A stretch of DNA of 61,851 bases. It comes from Sedimentisphaerales bacterium (GTDB lineage Bacteria > Planctomycetota > Phycisphaerae > Sedimentisphaerales > Anaerobacaceae). This document shows positions 34,253 through 43,715 of this stretch, one piece after another (the stretch's first letter is position 1; the number at the start of each line of letters is the position of its first letter). The stretch spans positions 1 to 61,851 of the forward strand of contig JAFGDN010000044.1 of the NCBI GenBank assembly GCA_016932095.1, read 5' to 3'. The notes beneath the pieces were generated by a model. It ran no database searches and was not told where the DNA came from. It worked only from the letters and a program-made list of their open reading frames with translations. Both the position numbers and the translations under genes were made by a program.

Positions 34253-34308
34253 CGATACTTAGAGGACAAATTTTTCCATTATCCCTCATCTATCGTCCGT
34301 TCCCCGAA

Positions 34309-34381
34309 TAGGAGTGCTGGGATTCGAACCCAGGACCTACGCATTAAAAGTGCGTTGCTCTACCACCTGAGCTACACTCCT
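34309..34381 (-). tRNA. tRNA-Lys (UUU)
   Basis: 73-nt cloverleaf on the minus strand: acceptor AGGAGTG/CACTCCT, D arm GCTC...GAGC, anticodon stem ACGCA/TGCGT with loop CTTTTAA (anticodon TTT), T arm CTGGG-TTCGAAT-CCCAG, discriminator A. CCA is not encoded. A small perfect hairpin (GTCGGC/GCCGAC) touches its 5' side and a promoter lies about 118 bp upstream. Confidence 0.95.
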
Positions 34382-34383
34382 GT

Positions 34384-34480
34384 GTCGGCTTTTGGCCGAC
34401 TGAGCATTTGAGCATCGGAACAGGTGAGCAGTTGATACGGACAAGCGAATGCTCAAATGCGGTCACCTGTTCTACTGCTC
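34384..34480 (-). repeat. leader with crossing inverted repeats upstream of tRNA-Lys
   Basis: GTCGGC/GCCGAC hairpin at 34384-34400. GCATTTGAGCAT (34404-34415) pairs perfectly with ATGCTCAAATGC (34449-34460). ACAGGTGA and GAGCAGT (34420-34432) pair with TCACCTGT and ACTGCTC (34463-34480). The order of the last two pairs crosses, so they form either a pseudoknot or alternative structures. Confidence 0.6.
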
Positions 34481-34498
34481 TACTTTCAAAACCCGGAC

Positions 34499-34528
34499 AG
34501 CATAACAGCTTTTGTCATATCTTGTCAA
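34499..34528 (-). promoter_or_regulatory. promoter of tRNA-Lys
   Basis: On the minus strand: consensus TTGACA (34528-34523), 18-bp spacer, TATGCT (34504-34499). Confidence 0.55.
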
Positions 34529-34598
34529 TGCTTGTTATTGACACAAAGCCGTAATATGGATACCATCGCACCTCCACTATATTTTTGGGGCTAATACT

Positions 34599-35684
34599 AT
34601 GACCAGTGTTACATTAGTTACGGGCGATGGAATCGGGCCGGAAATCGCAGAGGCCGCTCGAAGATGTATTGACGCGACGGGCGTCAAAATAAACTGGGAA
34701 ATACGCGAGGCCGGAGCCGACGTTATGGCAAGGCAAGGAACGCCTCTGCCTGATGCGACGGTGGAATCTATAAGGAAAAACGGTATTGCACTAAAGGCGC
34801 CGATAACAACGCCCGTGGGCACGGGCTTTCGCAGCGTAAACGTTCATTTGCGGCAGGCGCTGGATTTGTATGCCTGCCTGAGACCCTGCAAAAGCTATAA
34901 AGGCGTTCGCAGCAAATATACCGGTATCGACCTCGTTGTAGTCAGGGAAAACACCGAAGACCTGTATGCAGGAGTCGAGTTCGAGAAGGGTAAAGACGAT
35001 ACGGCTGAGCTGATTAACTGGCTCAACAGCCACAGCAAAAAGCAAATCAGACAGGATTCCGGCATAAGCATCAAGCCGATTTCAATAACCGGCACGCGGA
35101 GAATCGTTCAGTTCGCATTCGATTACGCCCGCAAAATGGGTCGCAAAAAAGTTACCAGCGTTCATAAAGCAAATATTATGAAATTTACCGACGGCCTTTG
35201 GCTTGAGGTCAGCAGGCAGGTAGCCGCTGAAAATAGCGACATAGAATTCGAGGACCGAATCGTCGATAATATGTGTATGCAGCTCGTTCAAAAGCCGGAG
35301 CTTTACGATGTTCTCGTTCTGCCGAACCTGTATGGCGATATATTAAGCGACCTGTGCGCGGGCCTGGTAGGGGGGTTGGGCGTCGCGCCCGGCGCGAATA
35401 TCGGCGAAAAAGGAGCTATATTTGAAGCCACGCACGGCAGCGCTCCTAAATACAAGGGCTTGAATAAGGTTAATCCAATCGCCCTGATTCTTAGCGGCGT
35501 GTTAATGCTCAGGCATATCGGCAAAATGACTGAGGCCGACAAGCTCGAAACAGCCGTTGCTGCCGTTATCGCCGAGGGCAAAGACGTTACTTATGATATG
35601 AAGGAAGACCGAAACGACCCCTCAGCAGTCGGCACAAGCCAAATGGCCGACGCCATTATCGCAAAAATAAAAAAAGGTTCCTGA
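34599..35684 (+). CDS. isocitrate dehydrogenase, NAD type
   Basis: 361-aa beta-decarboxylating dehydrogenase. GDGIGPEI opens the chain; [21 protein letters not shown] is the substrate loop, with Ser and Asn as in isocitrate enzymes; [41 protein letters not shown] and [11 protein letters not shown] follow. Length and motifs fit the short NAD-dependent isocitrate dehydrogenase rather than the longer NADP enzyme; isopropylmalate and homoisocitrate dehydrogenases are close relatives. It would make 2-oxoglutarate for amino acid synthesis or the TCA cycle. A terminator overlaps its stop codon. Confidence 0.87.
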   Translation: MTSVTLVTGDGIGPEIAEAARRCIDATGVKINWEIREAGADVMARQGTPLPDATVESIRKNGIALKAPITTPVGTGFRSVNVHLRQALDLYACLRPCKSYKGVRSKYTGIDLVVVRENTEDLYAGVEFEKGKDDTAELINWLNSHSKKQIRQDSGISIKPISITGTRRIVQFAFDYARKMGRKKVTSVHKANIMKFTDGLWLEVSRQVAAENSDIEFEDRIVDNMCMQLVQKPELYDVLVLPNLYGDILSDLCAGLVGGLGVAPGANIGEKGAIFEATHGSAPKYKGLNKVNPIALILSGVLMLRHIGKMTEADKLETAVAAVIAEGKDVTYDMKEDRNDPSAVGTSQMADAIIAKIKKGS

Positions 35685-35694
35685 CACCTTTTTT
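35670..35694 (+). terminator. terminator overlapping the isocitrate dehydrogenase stop codon
   Basis: AAAAAAGGT (35670-35678) pairs with ACCTTTTTT (35686-35694); the stop TGA (35682-35684) lies in the 7-nt loop. The T-run makes it a good intrinsic terminator. Confidence 0.8.
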
Positions 35695-36048
35695 ATCTCT
35701 GTTTTTAGCTTAAAAATGGTGCTTGCCCGCCCTAAGCGTGGGTGGCGTCAATTCTCCTGTCATAAAAGTAACGAAAACTCGTGAAAACAACGCTTTTTTG
35801 AGAAAAAGCGCGAATTTTTTGTGAAAATCTGTTAAAAACTGACTCAAACTAATAGTTTTTCTCTCAATAACGATAGGATGCAAGAATGTAAGGTTGCAAG
35901 GGTTCGCGCTTTTGACTATTCACAGTTATATAGTAGGATTTCCCATATTAACATTTTAAGGAAAAAGCGATTAATGGTTCCCCTGCTGCTGGACCAATTT
36001 AGCAGCACTCCCCCCCCGATAGCAAGACCGTTGGAGCAACAGTCGAGG

Positions 36049-36073
36049 GCCCCTGCTAACAGCTTGCAGGGGC
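36049..36073. repeat. dispersed palindrome, carbamoyltransferase-remnant copy
   Basis: GCCCCTGC (36049-36056), loop TAACAGCTT, GCAGGGGC (36066-36073), followed by AGGCAGGA. The same loop and flanks occur at 54061-54085 on the other strand inside nfnB. Confidence 0.75.
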
Positions 36074-36098
36074 AGGCAGGATGGAACCTGTTATCGTG

Positions 36099-36206
36099 CT
36101 TTTTTCTGCTGAAACGCTCTTCCTGCAAAGCAGCGGGTATTGCGCCGTCGCGCGCCAGTGCGGCGGCATTGTCGTGATAAAACGCCGATATTCCGAGGAT
36201 ATTCAT
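36099..36206 (-). pseudogene. carbamoyltransferase N-terminal remnant
   Basis: From ATG 36206 the frame reads MNILGISAFYHDNAAAL ... LQEERFSRKKHDNRF, the unmistakable start of NodU/CmcH-type carbamoyltransferases, normally about 570-600 aa. After some 36 residues the frame enters the palindrome at 36049-36073 and then unrelated sequence, ending at 35916. The remaining domains are missing, so this is a dead fragment. Such enzymes sit in surface-polysaccharide and exosortase-type loci in related bacteria (from memory). The repeat may mark the point of breakage. Confidence 0.75.
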
Positions 36207-36466
36207 AATTATACTGTTCGGCATTTGAGATTCATAAGGTGTTCACCCGGCGCCTATTTGTTTCGTCTCCAAATAATGAAAATCGCCAGGAAAATGCAGA
36301 TGCCCAAAGGCGACCCACTGCTCAATAATCGAGGCAAATAAGTGCGGGGCCGGTTTTTTGCAGTTTTGGCTTTTTTTCTTAATATTTACATATTAAAACG
36401 CGAGCTCTTGACGTTTTTTTTCCTTAACCTGCCTTAAAAGTGAGCCGATAGATGAATTGGCTGTAA

Positions 36467-36508
36467 TTCGTCTCGGCGAAGGTCGAGCCGTAGCCGGACT
36501 GAACTTAT
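36467..36508 (+). promoter_or_regulatory. hairpin-bearing upstream motif, copy B
   Basis: CTCGGC (36472-36477), loop GAAG, GTCGAG (36482-36487; one G-U pair), then CC-gt-AGCCGG and CTTAT, 25-30 nt before the STAS start codon. Compare copy A at 8416-8464. The stem is kept although its bases and length differ. Confidence 0.5.
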
Positions 36509-36533
36509 ATTTGTTTATTATGAGGGTAAACAG

Positions 36534-36869
36534 ATGGGTATTCAAAACTGGTCGGAAAATATAATTCTCGTTGACCTGCCCGCCGAACCGATGCTGGCCG
36601 ACGAGCTTAAGACCGTCACGGAAATCTCCAAAGACAGGGGCGACTGCGACATAGTGATGGATTTCTCCAGCGTCGATATCATAACCTCATCGAGCTTGTC
36701 GAAACTGCTGAAATTACGCAAAATGCTGCTCGACTGGGACCATCAGCTTGTGTTCTGCAACGTCGCGCCTGCCACCAAGGGCATTTTCACCGTTACCGGC
36801 CTGGAGGGGGTCTTCAAGGTCGTTGATGATAAATTCATCGCGCTGGCGGGCCTTCAGTTAGTCAGATAA
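36534..36869 (+). CDS. STAS-domain anti-sigma factor antagonist-like protein
   Basis: 111-aa single STAS domain: IVMDFSSVDIITSSSLSKLLKLRKML carries the conserved strand-loop-helix with a serine (in TSSSL) where SpoIIAA-like proteins are phosphorylated by an anti-sigma kinase. Late GLEGVFKVVDD fits the family. GAGGG precedes the ATG. No partner kinase or sigma factor lies nearby. The last 12 nt overlap the convergent giant gene. Partner-switching control of transcription or of another enzyme is the likely role (inference from the family). Confidence 0.83.
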   Translation: MGIQNWSENIILVDLPAEPMLADELKTVTEISKDRGDCDIVMDFSSVDIITSSSLSKLLKLRKMLLDWDHQLVFCNVAPATKGIFTVTGLEGVFKVVDDKFIALAGLQLVR

Positions 36870-39800
36870 TCCGTCGAGCCATTCATCCGCGAAAAGCATC
36901 AGGTCATTCAGGTCAACCAGTCCGTCGCCGCTAATTTCCGCTCCCTCAACATCGCCGTAATCGGTTGCCAGCCAGTTTTCACACAGGATAATTAGGTCAT
37001 CCGAATCGACTTTACCATCGCCTGAGTAATCAATCCCGGCGCAATTCCCACAGTTGCCCTGACCCCAGTAGCCCGCCAGAATCGTAAATTCCGCCAGGTC
37101 AACTTTACCGTTGCCGGTGATATCGAGGCCGTTGCAGTTTCCGTAGTCGGTTTGCAGCCAGTGCTCAGTCAGGAATGAATAATCAATGAAGTCAACTCCG
37201 TCTGGGCACAGGAAATCAGAAACTGGCACCTGCCACAGCAGTTTCGGGTAATTTACAGGTTCGCATATACGCCATACGTTATTGAAGTCCCAGCCGGCGT
37301 CAGCGAAATATAAGTATGTCTTCATTTGCTCGGTAGTCAGGCCTGTGCCGCCTGCGCTAGTCGCTTGTCCTGAAGTATTGACATCCCAGAAAGAGGCATT
37401 GACTGCCCCGTTGCCGTAGCCGACAAGCCCACCGGAGGATGATGGTCCCGATACATTACCTGCCGAATAGCATCGCTGTATCGTGCCGCCATAATTGTAT
37501 CCCGCCAGGCCGCCTGCATAAGAGCTTAATGCAACTACTTTTGTTGTAGAGTAACTGTCCATTATTTTCGCGTTGGCGGAGCCGAGCCGGCCGACAAGAC
37601 CGCCTATGCCATACATGCCGGCAACGTTACCATCACGAGAGAAGCATTGTGATATTGTTCCGGCATATAAATATCCGATAAGTGGGCCGCAATCCGGAGA
37701 ACCCTGTAGTGGTGGTAAAATGTTAATGTCGGGTCGCACTAATCCAAGGTTTTTAACCTGTGCATTGGCGTCTCCGACGCATCCGAAGAGGCCGTTGCCG
37801 AGATATTTGTATTCACGATTTGTGTAAGCCGGCCGGAAATTAAAATCGGAAATTATATGACCTTGACCGTCGAACGTCCCATTGAAGCACCCGGAATAGG
37901 CGGGCGCGGGCTCTTGTTGAGGATTAGTTCCAATTGGCCTGTAGTCCGCCAGGTTGTAGTCGCTGAAATCTAAATCAGTAGTCAGCGCGAAGTTTTGTTT
38001 GAAAAGGCAATTGGCCCAGCCAATGGCCAGAAGCTGCTGCGGATTGGAAATAAGGAACGGGTCGTTTTGCCCGCCTGTTCCCTGCGGGTAAATGAGCGGC
38101 ATTATCGGTTGGCCCTGCTGGGACTCCCAGGATAAATGAGGCGGATTTTGACCGTCTTCAATCAGCCAGTTTGCATCGCAGACCCAGCCCGCGAAGGAAT
38201 ATGCCGATTTCATTTGTTCGGTGGTCCTGCCTCTGTTGAAAGAAGATTCATAACAGGCGCCGTAGCCGCACCAGTTGTTGAGGTCGCTTTTCTCAACGTC
38301 CCAGACGCAATTAGCTGGCGGATAACTTGTGGAAAATCCGACAAGTCCGCCGACATTTTTTGCGCCGGAAATTTCGCAGGAGGCGTAGCTGTTTACAATC
38401 TGCCGGCTTGTTGAGTTGCGGCCGGCAAGTCCGCCGACGTCGGTTTGTCCCGTAACCTGACCTTCGGCATAAGATGATGTAATGCTGTAACCTGGACCTG
38501 ATGTCGGCTGGTTATAACCAACGATGCCGCCTACCTGCGTTGTTCCCGCGACTGTTCCTGTGAAATGCGAGGCCTTTATCTGGGAGTAATTTGCAGCGTT
38601 GCCGACTATGCCGCCGACCATATCGAGGCCTGCCACGTTACCCCATACTTCGCAATTGATTATATTCGAGTCATTCACACCGGCAAAACCGCCGACGTAG
38701 TTGCCGGTTGCGTTGATTTCCACCGCAGCCGTGCAGCCAATTACACTGCCGAACATGAGCCGAAGCCGTCCGGCAAAACCGCCGACATAATCTTTCCCGG
38801 CAATTGCGGAATCACTGTGACAGTCGACAATATTAACAAACTCGCGGCCTAAAAGCGTCCCTGTAAATCCGCCGACGACGTTATTGCCGGCCACGCTGCC
38901 GGACGAGTAGCAATTTACAAGTTGGCTGTCGCCAGGAGCGAGATTTACACGCCCCCCGAAACCGCCGATATTATCCAGTTGCCCCGAAACGCTGCACTCG
39001 GCAGAGCAGTTGAGAACCAGCAGCGAGCTGATGTCGCCTGCCAGTCCTCCAACGGTACTCCTGCCGTTAACATTGGTTTTAGCATGGCAATCAGAAAACT
39101 CCGTACCGATACATCTTCCAATTAACCCGCCGACGAAATCGCCTTCTGATGTGATATTACCCCACCTGACGGAGCAGCCGGTAACATTGCCCTGGAATAC
39201 TGCACCGGCTAGGGCGCCGACATAATTACTGCTGCCGCCGTCAATATTCGGATTAACGAGCGTGATGTTTGTAAGCCGGCTGTTGGCATCGCTGACGTAG
39301 CCGAACAGGCCGACGTAGTTCGAGTTTGCGGCGCAGGAGATGTTATAAATATTGTAGTTGTTGCCGTCAAAGACGCCTGTAAAGGGATTTTCGTAAGTTC
39401 CTATTATGTGGTAATCGTCGCCGGCAATGTATCTCATATCGATATTCGCCGTTTGTTTAAAGTGCTTGCCCCATTCACAGTCGAACTGGCCGATTAGGTT
39501 CAGGGCCGCTGCGTCCGAAACCAGGTAGGGGTCTTCAGCCGTACCGCTGCCCTGCAAATAATCCGACAAACTGGCGTCAATCGGCTCGCCCGGGGCATTC
39601 TCACAAAGAACACGGGGATAGTCGTTGCCGTTATCAATCGTCCATGCGAGTTCATTACATCCCCAGCCGGCAAATGTGTCGGCATTTTTCATCTGCTGCG
39701 TCGTTTTGCCGGTGCCACCGTAGCTTGTGGCTTGTCCGCTTGTTTCTATGTCCCAGAAACAACCCTGGATACTTCCGTTGTTATAACCCGCAAAACCGCC

Positions 39801-42800
39801 GACAGATTCCGTTCCTGTTACTGTGCCGGTCGAGTAGCAATTTATAACCGAGCCGTAGTTTTGTCCTATCAATCCGCCTATGTAGAGGTTGCCCGTTGTG
39901 TCGGCCTGCGTGTAGCAATTTTTTATCGAGTACGCGTTGTATCCTACAAGCCCGCCTACGTATTCATCGCCGCTTACGGAGCCGCCTCTGACCCAGCACT
40001 GGGTTAATGTTCCGCTGTTTCTGCCGGCAATTGCCCCGACGTAATCGCCGCCGCTGATGATTGGATTAACAAGTCCAAAACAGCTTACCTGTCCGCCACT
40101 TATATATCCGAACAAACCCGCGTAATTGGCGCTGCCCGTATTTATTATCAAGTTTGAAATAGTATGCCCTGCGCCGTCGAAGACGCCTGTAAACTGGGCG
40201 CTTGAATTACCGATTGGCTGGAACTCGTCTTCGAACTCGCTGCAATCAATATCCGCGTCCAATCTGAAATGTTTGCCCCAGTCGTCGGGTATCCGGCCAA
40301 CTGCAGCCAGATGCTGTGCTGTTGAAATCAGATAGGGGTCGTTCACGTTGCCTGAACCGCCTTCATACCACTGGTTGAAAATCGGCTCTCCGGGCAAGCC
40401 CTCCCAAAGCAGGTGCGGATAATCAACGCCATCCTGAATATTCCAGGCGCAGGGGTCGGACTGCCAGCCAATATATGCCGAAGCGGATTTCATTTGGGCA
40501 GTCGTTTTGCCGATACCTCCCGCGCTTATTGTCTGACCGCTGGAGTTGATATCCCAATACCCATAATTCACCGACCCGGCTAAATCATAGCCCACAAGTC
40601 CGCCGATTTCAGTTTCCGTGCCGTTGACGAGTCCCGAAGAATAAGCCCTGGTTATTATATTATCTGCCGTACCCATTCTCCCGACAAGCCCGCCGACACC
40701 GACAGTCCCGCTTACAGTGCCGCGTGCGTAGCAATCAGTTATTACGCCGCCCTGTCCTGTGAGGCCGCCGACATAATTTGTGCCGTTGACATCAGCCGTG
40801 GAATAGCAGCTTGTTATGGTGCCGTTATTGTAGCCGCTTAGACCGCCTGTATAAAAGCCGCTCCCCTGAACGTTGCCTGTGGAAAAGCTCCGGGAAATAG
40901 CGGCGCTCTGTCCCGCCAGGCCGCCGATGCGGTCGCCGCCTGTCGCTCCTTTTACGGCACAGGAGGAATGGCATAAGTCAATTACTCCACCGCTTCTGCC
41001 GACCAGCCCTCCCAGGTAAGAAACTCCTGTTACGCTACCTGAGGTATTGCAGTTGATGATGCTGCCGGAGTATTGATAGCCGACAAGTCCGCCGGTATAA
41101 CTATAGGTATCGGTTCCCAGGACAAATACGTTATTCGCGGAGCAGTTCTCCACCGTTGCGGCAGTCAAATATCCAATTAATGCGCCGATTCGGCTGAAAC
41201 CGGTTACATTCGGCTCGGCAAGGATTATATTTTTTATTAAGCAGTTCGCGCCCGAGCCATATCCAAACAATCCGATATAAGTTGTTCCGGAAGCCGCGTA
41301 TTTGAAATTCGAAATCGTATGGCCGTTGCCGTCGAAGACACCGGTAAAGGGATTCGAGGAACTTCCGATGATTTTGAATTGCGAGCCGGAGTATTGGACA
41401 AGGTCGATATCGGCGGTCAAAAGGAAGCATTTGTTGAAGTCCTCGGGATGGCTGCCGATTGTGTTAAGTGATTCTGCCGTCGCGATTTGATATGGGTCTT
41501 CAGGGGTGCCGCTTCCTAAGCCGTAAGGATTTGTATTTGTAATATAATCCTGGCCGTTCTGGTCTGCAGTAATATTGGAGTAGATATTGTTCGGCGGTTT
41601 GAAAAATAAGCCTGTTTTATTAGGTGTTATCGTTCCAGACCATCCATAAGATGTTTTAATCTCATAAAAACCGTTGGTATCGGTAGTGGTCGATGCGCCG
41701 GCTGATACGGTTACACCTATGGCGGGGCCGCCGCTGAGCATTGTTATATGACCTCTGATGATTGGTTGAAAAGCGATATAGTTCTGATCTGTTATCTCGC
41801 TTATAACATTTGTATAACTCTTGTTCGGCGGTATTAATCCGAAGTTGTTTAAACTTGGCGTTACAGTCCCTGACCAGTTATATGGAACTCTAACTCGATA
41901 GGAACCATCGTCACGGGAGATAAAATAGTAAAGATTATCAGAGACATGATATGTTATTGTTCCTGTAATCGGATTTCCGAAACGGTCTTTGACATAACCG
42001 GAAATGAATACGCTTCGTCCTGTGTAATCCTGGTTGTTCAAGTCGGAAGTGACGTTAGTATAAGTTCGCTGGTTCGGCTCGAACGCCCAACTGTCAAGCA
42101 AGGGCTCCATTATGCCTGACCAGCCGTATTCAACGGGAAATTCATAGCGGCCGTTCGAATCAGTGTATGTCCACAGATAACCATCCATCCTGATGCCTGC
42201 GTGTTCTATTGGTTCGCCATTCTCACTGGCGACAGTTCCTTTAATTCGGGGCTTAAAAACGGTGAAATCCTGGTTGGCCTGGCTTGCCGTCAAGTCATTG
42301 TAATCTCTGCCTGTGGGAATAAAACCCCATTGCGACAGGTTCGGAGTAACTCTTCCCGACCAGTGATACGGGACTGAAAAAGAGTAATCGCCGCCGGGAC
42401 CGGTTAAAACCGAGACCCTGCCGTCGCTTGTCGTGACCTGAACGTTTTGACGCGGATTACCGCTTTGGTTTGTGATGCGCCCTGATATAGTGGGCTGGAA
42501 TCCTGTAAAGTCAATTCCGGCTATATTGGTAGTAACATAGCTGAGCCATCGGTTGCCGGGGGTGAATAACCATTCACTATTAACCGGTCTTATCGTGCCC
42601 GTCCACTCGTATGGCACGCGGACATCGAAGTGACCGTCTGCATCGGTAACGCCGGAGTAGCCGCCGTCGGCTATTATCTGGATTCCGGCGAGCGCCGCAC
42701 CGGTGTCTTTCTTTACGTAACCTGTTATATGCGGCTGAAAGGCCTGGATATCGATATTATTCCAATCGGAAGTTGTTTCGCTGAAGATAAGTGCATCCGG

Positions 42801-43592
42801 GTAAATATACCAGCCGGTTTTGCTGATATCCAGCCGGTCTGCCCACAAAGGGGGCACCAGCAGCTCATAATAACCATTCACATCGGACAAAGTCGGTTCA
42901 ACGTCGCTATGCGGCACTGTAAATGACACTCCTTCAACGGGCGTTCCCTCGTATGTGCGAACGTGCCCCCATATCCTGAAATTCTGATATGTTACTTCAA
43001 GCACGGGAGCGTTGGCCGGCGCCGTATCAAAAGATACAAAAGACCTGGTCCGGTTCGAGTTGCTTCTTGTCCTGTAAAGAATCGCCAAATCGTTGCCTCG
43101 ATACCAGCCGGTTCGATTCAATACCGGCTGTAAGACTGTTGAGATGTTCGGGCTTGTATATAACGTATTTGCAGCCCAGGTGCTTGTATGGTCCCAGTTG
43201 AGCGTCGCAGAATTCAGGGGCGTCGAGGCGATATAGCGGGAGCTGAAGTCAGCGGCGTCGTCCGAGGCCTCGCTTCGAATCTGCCCGTAAACATTTCCGC
43301 TAAGCCCGGTGTCTGTTGATTGAATTTTAAGCGTCGCTGATGTAACTAACGCGCTTCTGGGAATGTCCACGTTTCGGAATCGCATCGCGGACATATAGTA
43401 GGGCGCTGAAACGCCCCCGTCGCCGATAATCAACAATCCGCTGATATTCTGTGCGGTTGAACCTGATGAATATCCATCATCCGCTCCGGCGGAAACCTGG
43501 TATGTTCTAACATACTCCGCTGCGATGACGTTATCTGCGAAAAGGGGGATTGATACGATAAAGACAAAAAACGTTAAAACGGCCTTTTTCAT
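36858..43592 (-). CDS. giant exported GLUG-repeat protein with dockerin-like C-terminus, 2244 aa
   Basis: ATG 43592 opens a signal peptide (KKAVLTFFVFIVSIPLFA); AAAGGG lies upstream. Layout: a DNRLRE/CBM96-like beta-sandwich at about 30-205; about seven carboxypeptidase-regulatory-like modules to about 680 (each ISGYVKDRFGNPITG-like and ending in NNQDYT-like strands); then four large GLUG blocks. Each block starts with a GSGTPEDPYQI-type header and a LTADIDL strand, continues with many GGLVGYN...CYSTG repeats (beta-helix), and closes with a GGTGKTTQQMK ... DYPHLLWE module. The last 125 residues hold three dockerin/EF-hand-like loops of the DxSGDGKVDxxDLxxL type with a Trp-Leu after each. Probably a cell-surface or secreted adhesin or polysaccharide-binding protein; no catalytic domain was seen. 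Confidence 0.85.
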   Translation of the reverse strand: MKKAVLTFFVFIVSIPLFADNVIAAEYVRTYQVSAGADDGYSSGSTAQNISGLLIIGDGGVSAPYYMSAMRFRNVDIPRSALVTSATLKIQSTDTGLSGNVYGQIRSEASDDAADFSSRYIASTPLNSATLNWDHTSTWAANTLYTSPNISTVLQPVLNRTGWYRGNDLAILYRTRSNSNRTRSFVSFDTAPANAPVLEVTYQNFRIWGHVRTYEGTPVEGVSFTVPHSDVEPTLSDVNGYYELLVPPLWADRLDISKTGWYIYPDALIFSETTSDWNNIDIQAFQPHITGYVKKDTGAALAGIQIIADGGYSGVTDADGHFDVRVPYEWTGTIRPVNSEWLFTPGNRWLSYVTTNIAGIDFTGFQPTISGRITNQSGNPRQNVQVTTSDGRVSVLTGPGGDYSFSVPYHWSGRVTPNLSQWGFIPTGRDYNDLTASQANQDFTVFKPRIKGTVASENGEPIEHAGIRMDGYLWTYTDSNGRYEFPVEYGWSGIMEPLLDSWAFEPNQRTYTNVTSDLNNQDYTGRSVFISGYVKDRFGNPITGTITYHVSDNLYYFISRDDGSYRVRVPYNWSGTVTPSLNNFGLIPPNKSYTNVISEITDQNYIAFQPIIRGHITMLSGGPAIGVTVSAGASTTTDTNGFYEIKTSYGWSGTITPNKTGLFFKPPNNIYSNITADQNGQDYITNTNPYGLGSGTPEDPYQIATAESLNTIGSHPEDFNKCFLLTADIDLVQYSGSQFKIIGSSSNPFTGVFDGNGHTISNFKYAASGTTYIGLFGYGSGANCLIKNIILAEPNVTGFSRIGALIGYLTAATVENCSANNVFVLGTDTYSYTGGLVGYQYSGSIINCNTSGSVTGVSYLGGLVGRSGGVIDLCHSSCAVKGATGGDRIGGLAGQSAAISRSFSTGNVQGSGFYTGGLSGYNNGTITSCYSTADVNGTNYVGGLTGQGGVITDCYARGTVSGTVGVGGLVGRMGTADNIITRAYSSGLVNGTETEIGGLVGYDLAGSVNYGYWDINSSGQTISAGGIGKTTAQMKSASAYIGWQSDPCAWNIQDGVDYPHLLWEGLPGEPIFNQWYEGGSGNVNDPYLISTAQHLAAVGRIPDDWGKHFRLDADIDCSEFEDEFQPIGNSSAQFTGVFDGAGHTISNLIINTGSANYAGLFGYISGGQVSCFGLVNPIISGGDYVGAIAGRNSGTLTQCWVRGGSVSGDEYVGGLVGYNAYSIKNCYTQADTTGNLYIGGLIGQNYGSVINCYSTGTVTGTESVGGFAGYNNGSIQGCFWDIETSGQATSYGGTGKTTQQMKNADTFAGWGCNELAWTIDNGNDYPRVLCENAPGEPIDASLSDYLQGSGTAEDPYLVSDAAALNLIGQFDCEWGKHFKQTANIDMRYIAGDDYHIIGTYENPFTGVFDGNNYNIYNISCAANSNYVGLFGYVSDANSRLTNITLVNPNIDGGSSNYVGALAGAVFQGNVTGCSVRWGNITSEGDFVGGLIGRCIGTEFSDCHAKTNVNGRSTVGGLAGDISSLLVLNCSAECSVSGQLDNIGGFGGRVNLAPGDSQLVNCYSSGSVAGNNVVGGFTGTLLGREFVNIVDCHSDSAIAGKDYVGGFAGRLRLMFGSVIGCTAAVEINATGNYVGGFAGVNDSNIINCEVWGNVAGLDMVGGIVGNAANYSQIKASHFTGTVAGTTQVGGIVGYNQPTSGPGYSITSSYAEGQVTGQTDVGGLAGRNSTSRQIVNSYASCEISGAKNVGGLVGFSTSYPPANCVWDVEKSDLNNWCGYGACYESSFNRGRTTEQMKSAYSFAGWVCDANWLIEDGQNPPHLSWESQQGQPIMPLIYPQGTGGQNDPFLISNPQQLLAIGWANCLFKQNFALTTDLDFSDYNLADYRPIGTNPQQEPAPAYSGCFNGTFDGQGHIISDFNFRPAYTNREYKYLGNGLFGCVGDANAQVKNLGLVRPDINILPPLQGSPDCGPLIGYLYAGTISQCFSRDGNVAGMYGIGGLVGRLGSANAKIMDSYSTTKVVALSSYAGGLAGYNYGGTIQRCYSAGNVSGPSSSGGLVGYGNGAVNASFWDVNTSGQATSAGGTGLTTEQMKTYLYFADAGWDFNNVWRICEPVNYPKLLWQVPVSDFLCPDGVDFIDYSFLTEHWLQTDYGNCNGLDITGNGKVDLAEFTILAGYWGQGNCGNCAGIDYSGDGKVDSDDLIILCENWLATDYGDVEGAEISGDGLVDLNDLMLFADEWLDGLSD

Positions 43593-43715
43593 AACAACAC
43601 CCTTTACTCTCCCAATAACAATTCGGATAATATTATAGCCGATAAAGGCCTCAATCACAAGGAAAAGATTCGATATTTAACGTAAAACCTTGACTTTTGG
43701 GGCTTGTGTCGCTAC

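Larger units (their letters stand above)
35695..36533. other. 839-bp region without an intact gene
   Basis: Contains AT-rich sequence (35760-35880), a carbamoyltransferase remnant on the minus strand (36099-36206), a dispersed palindrome inside it (36049-36073) and the hairpin motif copy B (36467-36508). A short minus-strand hydrophobic frame ending in IFIIWRRNK near 36260 looks like the end of a small membrane protein but lacks a start. The region reads like decayed former coding DNA. Confidence 0.6.

Noticed and set aside
36230-36345. Short minus-strand hydrophobic frame ending IFIIWRRNK, possibly a PEP-CTERM-like or small membrane protein
   Set aside because: It has a stop close upstream, no good start codon or ribosome site, and no PEP motif. 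It may be part of decayed DNA near the carbamoyltransferase remnant.
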